Shown piece after piece: positions 7,417 to 13,366 of a stretch of DNA of 15,961 nt (its first letter is position 1; each line of letters opens with the position of its first letter). The notes below the pieces were generated by a model that ran no database searches, had not been told where the DNA came from, and saw nothing but the letters and a program-made list of their open reading frames with translations. The stretch comes from Candidatus Woesearchaeota archaeon (GTDB lineage Archaea > Nanobdellota > Nanobdellia > Woesearchaeales > GW2011-AR4): assembly GCA_016185915.1 (NCBI GenBank), contig JACPMP010000071.1, forward strand, positions 1 to 15,961, read 5' to 3'. Position numbers and translations under genes: made by a program.

Positions 7417-7818
7417 TTACCACCTTATCAAAGCCTCGTTACTCTCTAAAGGGATGATTTTAACTTCTGTATGTTTGCCTTTTGTCAATTCAGACGGCAG
7501 TCTAAAAATATAATTGTCACCGTCAAAACTTAAGCGTCTTTTGAAACTAACTGGATAATCTTGCGACAATAATCGGTTTATCACCAATGCTCTATCTAAT
7601 TTTTTAGCTTCATTTAATCCCAACATTTCTTCTCTACATTTAGAGCATATAAAAACTTTCAACTTTACCTTAACATAGTCTGAAACAGGCATTTCTATAT
7701 CTGCTCTTTTCATTTGACTGCCGCATTTATCACAATACATCTCCGTTGGAGCAAATGCATGTTCACCAAAAGTAACTTTAGCATCTTCCAATCTTTCTAA
7801 ATCTGATTTGTTTTTCAT
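7417..7818 (-). CDS. Antitoxin: YgiT-type zinc finger plus AbrB-like domain
   Basis: A 133-residue protein with an N-terminal zinc finger (CDKCG at C29/C32 and CSKCR at C58/C61), as in MqsA/YgiT-type antitoxins. The C-terminal part reads RRLSFDGDNYIFRLPSELTK then TEVKIIP, resembling an AbrB/MraZ-type swapped-hairpin DNA-binding domain. The finger would face the toxin and the AbrB part would bind the operator. Its ATG overlaps the stop codon of the upstream toxin gene (ATGA, 4 bases), so the two are translated together. The order is toxin first, as in mqsRA and brnTA. Autoregulation is expected from the domain type but not demonstrated here. Convergent with the lipoprotein gene. Confidence 0.75.
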   Translation of the reverse strand: MKNKSDLERLEDAKVTFGEHAFAPTEMYCDKCGSQMKRADIEMPVSDYVKVKLKVFICSKCREEMLGLNEAKKLDRALVINRLLSQDYPVSFKRRLSFDGDNYIFRLPSELTKGKHTEVKIIPLESNEALIRW

Positions 7819-8087
7819 TTTCTCACCTTCTTATAATATTTAATTTGCTTCTTATCTGAAGTGTAAGCTGTTGCGATAGTTGCTTGTTTTATTTTTGGAT
7901 TGTATCTAAAAAATATTGTTATGTAGCGATTGTACAAACCTATTGCCATTATCTGATTACTTCCTGCTTTTTTGAATATGGGCTCGTTTTCCTTTAATAT
8001 TAAAATAATTTCTTCAGCCAATATACTGTGCTTTTCGTATATCTTTTTTTGGATTATTGGATCAATCCTAATAATATCGATTCTCAT
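7815..8087 (-). CDS. Toxin, BrnT/DUF4258-like (RelE superfamily)
   Basis: A 90-residue basic protein: IYEKHSILAEEIILILKENE (helix with K-H-x-I, as in BrnT/DUF4258), then IMAIGLYNRYITIFFRY, then ATIATAYTSDKKQIKYYKKV. This is the helix-sheet layout of small RelE-fold ribonuclease toxins, in which the final strand with a Lys/Arg/Tyr-rich tail lines the active site. It is the first gene of the pair and shares an ATGA junction with the zinc-finger antitoxin. The TATA-like element at 8113-8125 is about 32 bases upstream. The activity (probably mRNA cleavage) is inferred from the family and the partner gene. Confidence 0.7.
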   Translation of the reverse strand: MRIDIIRIDPIIQKKIYEKHSILAEEIILILKENEPIFKKAGSNQIMAIGLYNRYITIFFRYNPKIKQATIATAYTSDKKQIKYYKKVRK

Positions 8088-8112
8088 ATAAAACCATACG
8101 AAAATAGTAGGG

Positions 8113-8125
8113 CTTATTTAAAAAC
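8113..8125 (-). promoter_or_regulatory. TATA-like element for the toxin-antitoxin operon
   Basis: On the minus strand GTTTTTAAATAAG lies about 26-38 bases upstream of ATG 8087. No Shine-Dalgarno is seen before this start. It lies in the 106-base divergent gap shared with the phosphoribosyltransferase gene. Confidence 0.4.
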
Positions 8126-8183
8126 TTTTCTATCTCAATTCAGGAAAATTATAAATATTACAAATAAATAATACAAATAGAAT

Positions 8184-8188
8184 GTGAT
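8184..8188 (+). promoter_or_regulatory. Shine-Dalgarno-like GTGAT for start 8194
   Basis: GTGAT matches part of the anti-Shine-Dalgarno complement (GGTGATC) and lies 5 bases before ATG 8194. A TATA-like TTATAAATA lies further up (about 8152-8160), which would give a short 5' leader rather than a leaderless start. Confidence 0.4.
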
Positions 8189-8193
8189 AAAAA

Positions 8194-8832
8194 ATGCACT
8201 TCAAAGACCGTCATGAAGCTGGAATTAGGTTGGCAGAACAACTAAAAAAATACAAAAACAACAAAGAGGTCATAGTACTTGCCATTCCAAGAGGAGGTGT
8301 TGAAGTTGGTTATGAAATCGCTAAATTTCTGAATATAAAATTGGACATTATCGTTACAAAAAAAATTGGACTGCCGGACGATGAAGAATTTGCTATAGGC
8401 TCAATTGGTCCTGACAAAAAAGTAATGCTTAATGAAGAAACTATAAGGATTTATAATATTTCGGATGAATACATGCATGAGCAGAAAAAGCAAATCGGCA
8501 AAGAAATAGAAAGAAGGTACAAAGTGTATAAAGGAAAATATGAATTGCAAAATCTAAAAAATAAAATTGCAATATTAACAGATGACGGGGTTGCAACTGG
8601 CTTTACAACAAGGGCTGCAATCAACTATATAAAATCACAAAATCCAAAGAAAATAATTTTGGCAGTGCCGGTAGCACCGGCAGATTTCAGCAGAGAAATT
8701 AAAAAAGAAGTTGATGAATTCATTTGTCTGCACTCAACAAACTTATTCTTCTCGATAAGCCAGTTTTATAACAGTTTTCCTCAATTGACGGATGGGGAAG
8801 TTAAAAGTTATTTGAAAAAAATTTCATTATAA
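8194..8832 (+). CDS. Phosphoribosyltransferase family protein
   Basis: A 212-residue stand-alone PRT-fold protein. It starts FKDRHEAGIRLAEQL, then has VLAIPRGGVEVG (PRGG at 32-35), VTKKIGLPDDEEFAIGSIG (about 54-72), ERRYKVYKG (106-114), the PRPP-binding loop ILTDDGVATGFTTR (127-140) and a C-terminal block ending QFYNSFPQLTDGEVKSYL. These blocks are typical of a widespread PRT family often found near hydrolases. The exact substrate is unknown; the PRPP loop with its two acidic residues is intact. No partner gene is adjacent, and transcription is divergent from the TA pair. Just downstream begins a dense array of inverted repeats. Confidence 0.85.
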   Translation: MHFKDRHEAGIRLAEQLKKYKNNKEVIVLAIPRGGVEVGYEIAKFLNIKLDIIVTKKIGLPDDEEFAIGSIGPDKKVMLNEETIRIYNISDEYMHEQKKQIGKEIERRYKVYKGKYELQNLKNKIAILTDDGVATGFTTRAAINYIKSQNPKKIILAVPVAPADFSREIKKEVDEFICLHSTNLFFSISQFYNSFPQLTDGEVKSYLKKISL

Positions 8833-8882
8833 AACTTTTTTGAAAAGAAAAACTATTTATACTTATAATTTAATTGAAACAT

Positions 8883-9080
8883 CAAAATTCCACTTATGTT
8901 TCATAAGTGGAATATGTATAGCTAAACATTGCATGGAATTTGGATGTCATGAAATGCAAAGCATTTCAGGATCCCGAAAATCAGACGAATGTGAGCGAGT
9001 TCGCTTCACGAACGAAGCTCACTCGCATGTCACGGATTTTCGTGATGCTCAAAAACCACCCTCAAATAAGTGGAATTTTG
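8883..9080. mobile_element. MITE-like element with 15-bp perfect terminal inverted repeats
   Basis: CAAAATTCCACTTAT (8883-8897) is the exact reverse complement of ATAAGTGGAATTTTG (9066-9080), bounding a 198-base non-coding segment. Next to the left end a second copy, CATAAGTGGAAT (8902-8913), makes a 12-bp perfect hairpin with 8887-8898 around a TTT loop. Inside lie an 8-bp hairpin (8950-8968, TGAAATGC/GCATTTCA) and a long imperfect palindrome (8971-9046). No target-site duplication and no coding capacity are visible. It is probably a non-autonomous mobile element or a REP-like structured repeat. Confidence 0.5.
8971..9046. repeat. Long imperfect palindrome with GAGCGA/CGAACGAAG core
   Basis: The arms at 8971-8999 and 9018-9046 pair at about 22 of 29 positions, including the perfect CGAAAATC/GATTTTCG block (8975-8982/9035-9042). 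At the centre, GTTCG (8999-9003) pairs with CGAAC (9009-9013) around CTTCA. It shares the word CGAACGAAG (9009-9017) with 12080-12088 in another intergenic region. Confidence 0.55.
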
Positions 9081-9083
9081 TAG

Positions 9084-9179
9084 TGTCGGAAATTTTTGTT
9101 ATTCATTTAAATTTGCAAAAATTTCCGAGCATGCTCGGAAATCGCAACAATTATATAATGGAATTTGCGATTTCCGACA
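9084..9179. repeat. Four alternating TCGGAAAT units in nested perfect inverted repeats
   Basis: TCGGAAAT occurs at 9086 (+), 9121 (as ATTTCCGA), 9135 (+) and 9170 (as ATTTCCGA). Unit 1/2 extends to a 13-bp perfect repeat (9086-9098/9116-9128), unit 3/4 to another (9135-9147/9165-9177), unit 2/3 forms a 22-base perfect palindrome (9121-9142), and the outer ends TGTCGGAAAT/ATTTCCGACA (9084-9093/9170-9179) are 10-bp terminal repeats. The block can fold as two hairpins or as one long stem. It is non-coding; the role is unknown. Confidence 0.6.
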
Positions 9180-9218
9180 TGTCCAAAACCACGCTATGTA
9201 ATAGTTAAAGTATCCATG

Positions 9219-9244
9219 CCACCAGTCTATGACTGGTGGTTTTT
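9219..9244 (+). terminator. Perfect 9-bp hairpin followed by T5, just before the antiporter gene
   Basis: CCACCAGTC (9219-9227), loop TAT, GACTGGTGG (9231-9239), then TTTTT (9240-9244). It looks like an intrinsic terminator or the right-end hairpin of an IS200/IS605-type element. It ends 11 bases before ATG 9256. GGTGGTTTTTGA (9235-9246) also has an exact inverted copy, TCAAAAACCACC, at 9049-9060. It could terminate read-through into the antiporter gene, or be the end of an inserted element. Archaeal termination does not need a hairpin, so the terminator call is tentative. Confidence 0.4.
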
Positions 9245-9255
9245 GACAAAAAGAA

Positions 9256-10458
9256 ATGGCAAATGCCCTGCTTGCAACGTTAATTGCTTTGCTCCTTGCA
9301 TATTTAATCTCGGAAATTTTCAGGTATTTCAGCCTTCCAAGAGTCATCGGCCAGATATTGGCTGGTATAATATTAAGCATTCCAATTATAAAGAGTTGGC
9401 TTTTTACAAATGAGATATTATCTATATTTTCGTTCATCACAAACATTGGCATAATCTTATTGTTCTTTTTCGTAGGCTTAGAAATAAATCTTAAAAAATT
9501 CAGGAAAAATTTTAAAGAATCTTCATTAATAGCAGTTTTCAATACCCTGATTCCTTTGGTTGCAGCATTTCTTGCAGGCAAATTTTTGTTTCATTTCAAT
9601 AACACTACATCTTTGATACTTGGAGTCTCCGTTTCAGTGAGTTCTCAAGCCATCTCATTAGATATCCTGGAGGAAGTAAAGCTTTTAAAGAGCAGGATAG
9701 GAAATCTGATTATAGCCTCAGGGACAGTCGATGATGTGTTTGAACTGCTGCTTATCAGCTTTCTTTTGGTGGCATTCCACTCAACAACACTAGGCCAGGT
9801 AAGCTTTCAAAAATTAATTATTGATATTATGGGTTTTGTATTGATAGTTGTGATGATTAGAATTTTATTAATACCATTTGCTTTAAGGACATTTGAAAAA
9901 GAAAAATCGCAAGCCACTCTTTTTATGGGCTCTTTGATTATTGTTCTATTGATGGCCTACCTTTCAGAGCTTTTTGGTGTTGGCTCGCTAATCGGCGCAT
10001 TGATTGCAGGAATGATGGTAAGGCAGACGCTTCTTTCAGGAGCCGAGCGCAAGCCATGGAGAAAAAACGAGATATCCCATTCTATACATGTAATATCCTT
10101 TGGTTTTTTAATACCATTATTTTTTGTTAATGTTGGCCTTAATACAAGCTTAGCCACTCTTCCTTCCAACATTTTGCTGGTTTCTGTCTTAATTGTTATT
10201 GACATTTTAGGAACCTTGATTGGCACGATTATAGGCGTTCTAGCAAGCAAAGGCACTTTGGCAGAGGGCTTGATTGTGGGCTTTGGTGTGATTCCAAAAG
10301 GCGATACCGAAATTGTTATAGCCACACTTGCTCTTAACAATGGCCTGATAAATGTCCAGATATTCACTGCAATAATCGCAGTAGCTTTATTCAGCACATT
10401 TTCAGCCCCGATAATATTCAAGCTATTAATTAGAAAATATTCAGAAATTGCAAATTAA
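9256..10458 (+). CDS. CPA2-family cation/proton antiporter
   Basis: A 400-residue polytopic membrane protein, about 12 hydrophobic segments, exchanging Na+ or K+ for H+ across the cytoplasmic membrane. Marks of the KefB/NapA-type fold are the N-terminal LPRVIGQILAGIILS, the FFVGLEINLKKFRK segment after the second broken helix, the ion-binding pair ASGTVDDVFELL (D159-D160), SLIGALIAGMMV, and a lysine in GVIPKGDTEIVIA (K348), matching the basic residue of the ion site in electrogenic members. No C-terminal RCK/TrkA domain is present, so it is the transporter core alone. The ATG starts 11 bases after a strong hairpin with no Shine-Dalgarno, so its promoter is unclear. Convergent with the EF-Tu-like gene. 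Confidence 0.9.
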   Translation: MANALLATLIALLLAYLISEIFRYFSLPRVIGQILAGIILSIPIIKSWLFTNEILSIFSFITNIGIILLFFFVGLEINLKKFRKNFKESSLIAVFNTLIPLVAAFLAGKFLFHFNNTTSLILGVSVSVSSQAISLDILEEVKLLKSRIGNLIIASGTVDDVFELLLISFLLVAFHSTTLGQVSFQKLIIDIMGFVLIVVMIRILLIPFALRTFEKEKSQATLFMGSLIIVLLMAYLSELFGVGSLIGALIAGMMVRQTLLSGAERKPWRKNEISHSIHVISFGFLIPLFFVNVGLNTSLATLPSNILLVSVLIVIDILGTLIGTIIGVLASKGTLAEGLIVGFGVIPKGDTEIVIATLALNNGLINVQIFTAIIAVALFSTFSAPIIFKLLIRKYSEIAN

Positions 10459-10468
10459 CAAATTGAAT

Positions 10469-10672
10469 TTAAACTGCCTTGTAAACCAAATCATTGGCTC
10501 TTACTGGCTCTTCCATCTTCACCCCGATTGACTGTCCCGGCTCTGCCATCTCTACCTTTTCATGCTCTATCTGCATGGAATGCACTTTCTGCCTGAAATC
10601 ACTTGTGTGCCCTTTTATATGTATCTCATCTCCTGCTTTGATGCTGCCGTCTGTAATTTCAATTACTGCCAC
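10469..10672 (-). CDS. EF-Tu domain 2-like small protein, 5' end uncertain
   Basis: The 67 codons from GTG 10672 encode a small archaeal 'elongation factor-like' beta-barrel: VAVIEITDGSIKAGDEIHIKG, SDFRQKVHSMQIEHEKVEMA, then GQSIGVKMEEPVRANDLVYK. Homology continues upstream of the GTG: in frame, 10673-10711 reads NLGKVTHYFAKIG, the usual family N-terminus, back to a TAA at 10724-10726. No ATG, GTG or TTG occurs between that stop and 10672. Either the true 5' end was lost (pseudogene), a non-standard start is used, or a truncated barrel is made from the GTG. The family's cellular role is unknown to me. Convergent with the antiporter gene, 10 bases apart. Confidence 0.7.
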   Translation of the reverse strand: MAVIEITDGSIKAGDEIHIKGHTSDFRQKVHSMQIEHEKVEMAEPGQSIGVKMEEPVRANDLVYKAV

Positions 10673-10723
10673 TCCTATTTTAGCGAAGTAGTGCGTTACC
10701 TTTCCTAAATTTAGCGGTTGAAA

Positions 10724-10850
10724 TTAGAGATTCCGAAAGTCATCAGAACAAACAGCAGAAAAATCAATACCCCCATTAATCTATAAACACAATAACGATT
10801 GAACATTAACTAAAAAACGATAAAATAAACAATAACTGATTAAAACATAA
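10724..10850. other. AT-rich intergenic stretch with no supported gene
   Basis: Between the broken 5' end of the EF-Tu-like gene and the small ORF after trxB. It holds only a 21-codon hydrophobic ORF on the minus strand (10711-10776) with no family resemblance. I see no RNA gene or clear terminator. Confidence 0.4.
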
Positions 10851-10934
10851 TCACAGCTCTTCCACAAACCTCTTATAACCCTCACTATTCCTTATTCTAT
10901 CAATCAATTCCTCATTTCTTCTTTTTACTTTCAA
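10851..10934 (-). CDS. Possible 27-residue ORF overlapping the trxB end, or a gene remnant
   Basis: A TTG at 10932-10934, inside the last codons of trxB in another frame, opens KVKRRNEELIDRIRNSEGYK and ends RFVEEL before TGA at 10851-10853. The part beyond trxB is clearly protein-like (charged amphipathic helix) although it is too short for a recognised domain. It could be a small translationally coupled protein or the remains of a longer one. I do not recognise it. Confidence 0.3.
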   Translation of the reverse strand: MKVKRRNEELIDRIRNSEGYKRFVEEL

Positions 10935-11910
10935 CTTTAACCATTAAATCTTCATTCCCAATTGGGCAGATAAACTCATGCTCATTGATATAAGTGTAAG
11001 CAGAATAAACCGCAGTTACCCCCTCGCTTACCCCAGTTATGGCTTGCTTGAAGTGAGTGTTTGTAACATCTCCTGCTGCAAAAAATCCTGGAATGTTTGT
11101 TTCAGATTCTCTGTCAATTATTATTTCTCCCTTTTCATTCGTTTTTACTCCAATATCTTTTGCAAGCTGTGATAATGCAACATGACCGATTGCAACAAAA
11201 ACAGCATCTAAGCTCAATGTTGCGCTGCCATTTATAGGTTTATCAAGAACAACGCCTTTTACAACCTTATCCCCTATTATCTCCTTTGTATTAATTTTTG
11301 TCAATACCTCAATTTTTGGATTTTTAGCTACCCTATCATTGTTTATCGGTTCTCCTCTTAATTTTTCTCCTCTGACAAGAACATAGACCTTACTTGCAAA
11401 CTGTGACAATAACAATGCTTCTTTTGCAGCACTATCACCTCCTCCAACAACTGCAACAACTTTGCCTTTATAGATAGCACCGTCACATAAAGCACAATAA
11501 TGAACTCCTTTGTTTGCAAATTCTTTCTCGCCTGGGCTATTTAATTTGCGCCATTCCGTGCCTGTTGCAAAGATTATCGTTTTTGACTCATAAGCTTCAT
11601 TTTCATTTGTTTCTACTAGGAAACATCCATTTACACGCTTTATTTTGGTCACTTTTGCCTCTGCCTTTTCGATATTATAGTCTTCGGCATGTTTTCTCAA
11701 GTTGTCTGCCAATTCTTGTCCAGTCAATCTTATAAATCCGGGATAGTTTTCAACAACATCAGTTAATGCAATTGTGCCTCCTATATTGTCGCCTATCATC
11801 AAGGTTTCCATATTTAGTCTTCCAGCGTACATTGCTGCACCTAATCCAGCGCAACCAGCCCCTATGATTATTGTGTCATACACATCGTTAGGCATATTGT
11901 TTTCAGGCAT
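10912..11910 (-). CDS. trxB: Thioredoxin-disulfide reductase
   Basis: A 332-residue FAD flavoprotein that passes electrons from NAD(P)H to thioredoxin in the cytoplasm. Seen: the FAD motif IIGAGCAGLGAA (GxGxxG at 17-22), NIGGTIALTDVVENYPGF (43-59), the redox-active pair YCALCDG (C139, C142), the pyridine nucleotide motif VVGGGDSAAKEALLL (155-169) and the closing FAAGDVT motif. Where bacterial NADPH enzymes have HRRxxxR, this one has VRGEKLRG, so coenzyme preference may differ (inference). Length is normal, apart from a Lys-rich tail. The start at 11910 has a TATA-like box about 30 bases upstream. Confidence 0.93.
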   Translation of the reverse strand: MPENNMPNDVYDTIIIGAGCAGLGAAMYAGRLNMETLMIGDNIGGTIALTDVVENYPGFIRLTGQELADNLRKHAEDYNIEKAEAKVTKIKRVNGCFLVETNENEAYESKTIIFATGTEWRKLNSPGEKEFANKGVHYCALCDGAIYKGKVVAVVGGGDSAAKEALLLSQFASKVYVLVRGEKLRGEPINNDRVAKNPKIEVLTKINTKEIIGDKVVKGVVLDKPINGSATLSLDAVFVAIGHVALSQLAKDIGVKTNEKGEIIIDRESETNIPGFFAAGDVTNTHFKQAITGVSEGVTAVYSAYTYINEHEFICPIGNEDLMVKVESKKKK

Positions 11911-11932
11911 TTTAAGCTAATGAATTTGTATT

Positions 11933-11946
11933 CTTTTTAAATATTT
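11933..11946 (-). promoter_or_regulatory. TATA-like box for trxB
   Basis: On the minus strand AAATATTTAAAAAG lies 23-36 bases upstream of ATG 11910 with no Shine-Dalgarno, fitting a leaderless start. Confidence 0.45.
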
Positions 11947-11998
11947 GGTTTAAGGATTAAAGATTGTTGTATATTTGTTATATGCTATAAATAGATGA

Positions 11999-12064
11999 GG
12001 CGTAAATTAGTGGTGTGGAATGCGAGAGCTCGCCTCTCGCTCGCTCAGCTACCCAATTTACGCC
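11999..12064. repeat. 66-base palindromic element with 10-bp terminal repeats
   Basis: GGCGTAAATT (11999-12008) pairs exactly with AATTTACGCC (12055-12064). Inside, GCGAGAG (12022-12028) pairs with CTCTCGC (12034-12040) around CTCGC. It is much richer in G and C than its surroundings. It is followed by CGAACGAAG (12080-12088) within GCGAACGAAGTGAGCGG, a word shared with the palindrome at 8971-9046. It lacks a T-loop and other tRNA features. Probably a REP-like or MITE-like structured repeat in the trxB/malic enzyme gap. Confidence 0.5.
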
Positions 12065-12131
12065 GAGTACTAATTATTGCGAACGAAGTGAGCGGATTGA
12101 ATTATTTCATTAATTATTTTTTAAAAAGAAA

Positions 12132-13313
12132 TTAATCCCTAATAACCCCAGTTTCAATAGCAGCTTTTTTTACTGCCTCTGCCACTTTCGGAACAACCTG
12201 TTTGTCCAATGTATATGGCAAAATGTTGTCTTTTGTCGGCACAATACAATTTGCCAAAGCATGTGCAGCAGCTATCTTCATCTCGTTGTTTATCTTAGTT
12301 GCTTTTGCATCCAAAGCCCCTCTGAAAACTCCTGGAAAAGACAAAGAATTATTGATTTGATTGGGAAAGTCGCTTCTTCCAGTGCCAACAACTGCCGCAA
12401 ATTTTCTTGCTTCATCTGGCATTATTTCAGGAATCGGATTTGCCATTGCAAAAACTATGGCATTTTTGCTCATTTTTTTTAAGTCATCTGCATTAAGCAA
12501 GTTGCCTGTTGAAAGCCCGATAAAAGCGTCTGCTCCTTCCAAAGCATCTCTTAAAGTGCCTTGCCTTTTTGATTTATTTGTAACTTTAGCAATTTGCGCT
12601 TTGAATTCGTTTAAATCAGTTCTGCCATCATAGATAATGCCTTTGCTGTCACAAAGAACTATTTCTTTGACAGAAGTGCATATATTTTTATCAATGCCCA
12701 AGCATAGCAATAACTTTGTAACTGCTGTCCCTGCTGCTCCTGCCCCATTAATAACAACCTTTAAATCATCTATATTCTTGTTTACAACTTTAACAGCATT
12801 CATTAAAGCAGCCAAAATGACAATAGCAGAGCCATGCTGGTCGTCATGCATAACTGGAATGCCAATGTCAAGCAGTGCTTCTTCTATCCCAAAGCATCTA
12901 GGCGCTGCAATATCCTCGAGATTAATGCCTCCAAATGCCGGAGCAATATTTTTTACTATATTGATTATCTCTTTGTCGTCTTGACTTTTGATGCAGATTG
13001 GAAAAGCATCTATATCTGCCAATTCCTTGAAAAGAACGCATTTGCCTTCCATCACAGGCAATGACGCCTCTGCCCCTATGTTGCCTAAGCCAAGAACTGC
13101 ACTGCCATCTGTAACAACTGCTACAGAATTTGCTTTCATTGTGTATTCGTAAACACTGCTTTTATTTGCAGCGATTTCCTTGCATACTTCTGCAACTCCC
13201 GGTGTATAAACCAAGCTTAAGTCTTGTTTTGTGTTTACAGCAACCTTTGATTTTGTTGATAGCTTTCCTTTGTTATCTTTATGCAGCTTTAATGCTTCTT
13301 CTTTTAGGTTCAT
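12132..13313 (-). CDS. Malic enzyme, NAD(P)-dependent, decarboxylating
   Basis: A 393-residue cytoplasmic enzyme converting malate to pyruvate and CO2. Seen: LSLVYTPGVAEVC (catalytic Tyr36), TDGSAVLGLGNIG (68-80), PVMEGKCVLFKELADIDAFP with catalytic Lys91, the metal-binding INLEDIAAPRCF (ED at 133-134) and VMHDDQHG (D157-D158), the nucleotide-binding GAGAAG (190-195), and VFAMANPIPEI with TGRSDFPNQINN later. The length matches the short bacterial/archaeal form without a phosphotransacetylase tail. The promoter word AACCTTTAAAAACA is shared with pyruvate kinase. It feeds the same pyruvate pool as that neighbour. Coenzyme preference cannot be settled by eye. Confidence 0.93.
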   Translation of the reverse strand: MNLKEEALKLHKDNKGKLSTKSKVAVNTKQDLSLVYTPGVAEVCKEIAANKSSVYEYTMKANSVAVVTDGSAVLGLGNIGAEASLPVMEGKCVLFKELADIDAFPICIKSQDDKEIINIVKNIAPAFGGINLEDIAAPRCFGIEEALLDIGIPVMHDDQHGSAIVILAALMNAVKVVNKNIDDLKVVINGAGAAGTAVTKLLLCLGIDKNICTSVKEIVLCDSKGIIYDGRTDLNEFKAQIAKVTNKSKRQGTLRDALEGADAFIGLSTGNLLNADDLKKMSKNAIVFAMANPIPEIMPDEARKFAAVVGTGRSDFPNQINNSLSFPGVFRGALDAKATKINNEMKIAAAHALANCIVPTKDNILPYTLDKQVVPKVAEAVKKAAIETGVIRD

Positions 13314-13335
13314 TTTGGAGTAGAAATTGATGAAG

Positions 13336-13349
13336 TGTTTTTAAAGGTT
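13336..13349 (-). promoter_or_regulatory. Malic enzyme promoter (BRE/TATA) shared with pyruvate kinase
   Basis: On the minus strand AACCTTTAAAAACA lies 23-36 bases upstream of ATG 13313. It is identical to the word upstream of pyruvate kinase (15323-15336). Confidence 0.55.
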
Positions 13350-13366
13350 GTTGTGAAAACAAGTGA

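Noticed and set aside
8840..9208. A 122-codon + strand ORF across the repeat region
   Set aside because: It runs through all the palindromes, has no domain-like sequence, and is explained by the inverted repeats.
8833..9255. Considered as a riboswitch or a CRISPR array before the antiporter
   Set aside because: The repeats are inverted and unequal rather than regularly spaced direct repeats, and no known aptamer core was seen.
9099..9581. A 160-codon minus-strand ORF
   Set aside because: Antisense to the antiporter and to the repeats; no family features.
10711..10776. 21-codon hydrophobic ORF upstream of the EF-Tu-like gene
   Set aside because: Too short, no family resemblance, no proper promoter spacing.
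11999..12064. Considered as a tRNA because of the 10-bp closing stem and 66-base length
   Set aside because: No T-loop sequence, no anticodon arm of 5 bp with a 7-base loop, and no discriminator/CCA logic; it fits a palindromic repeat better.
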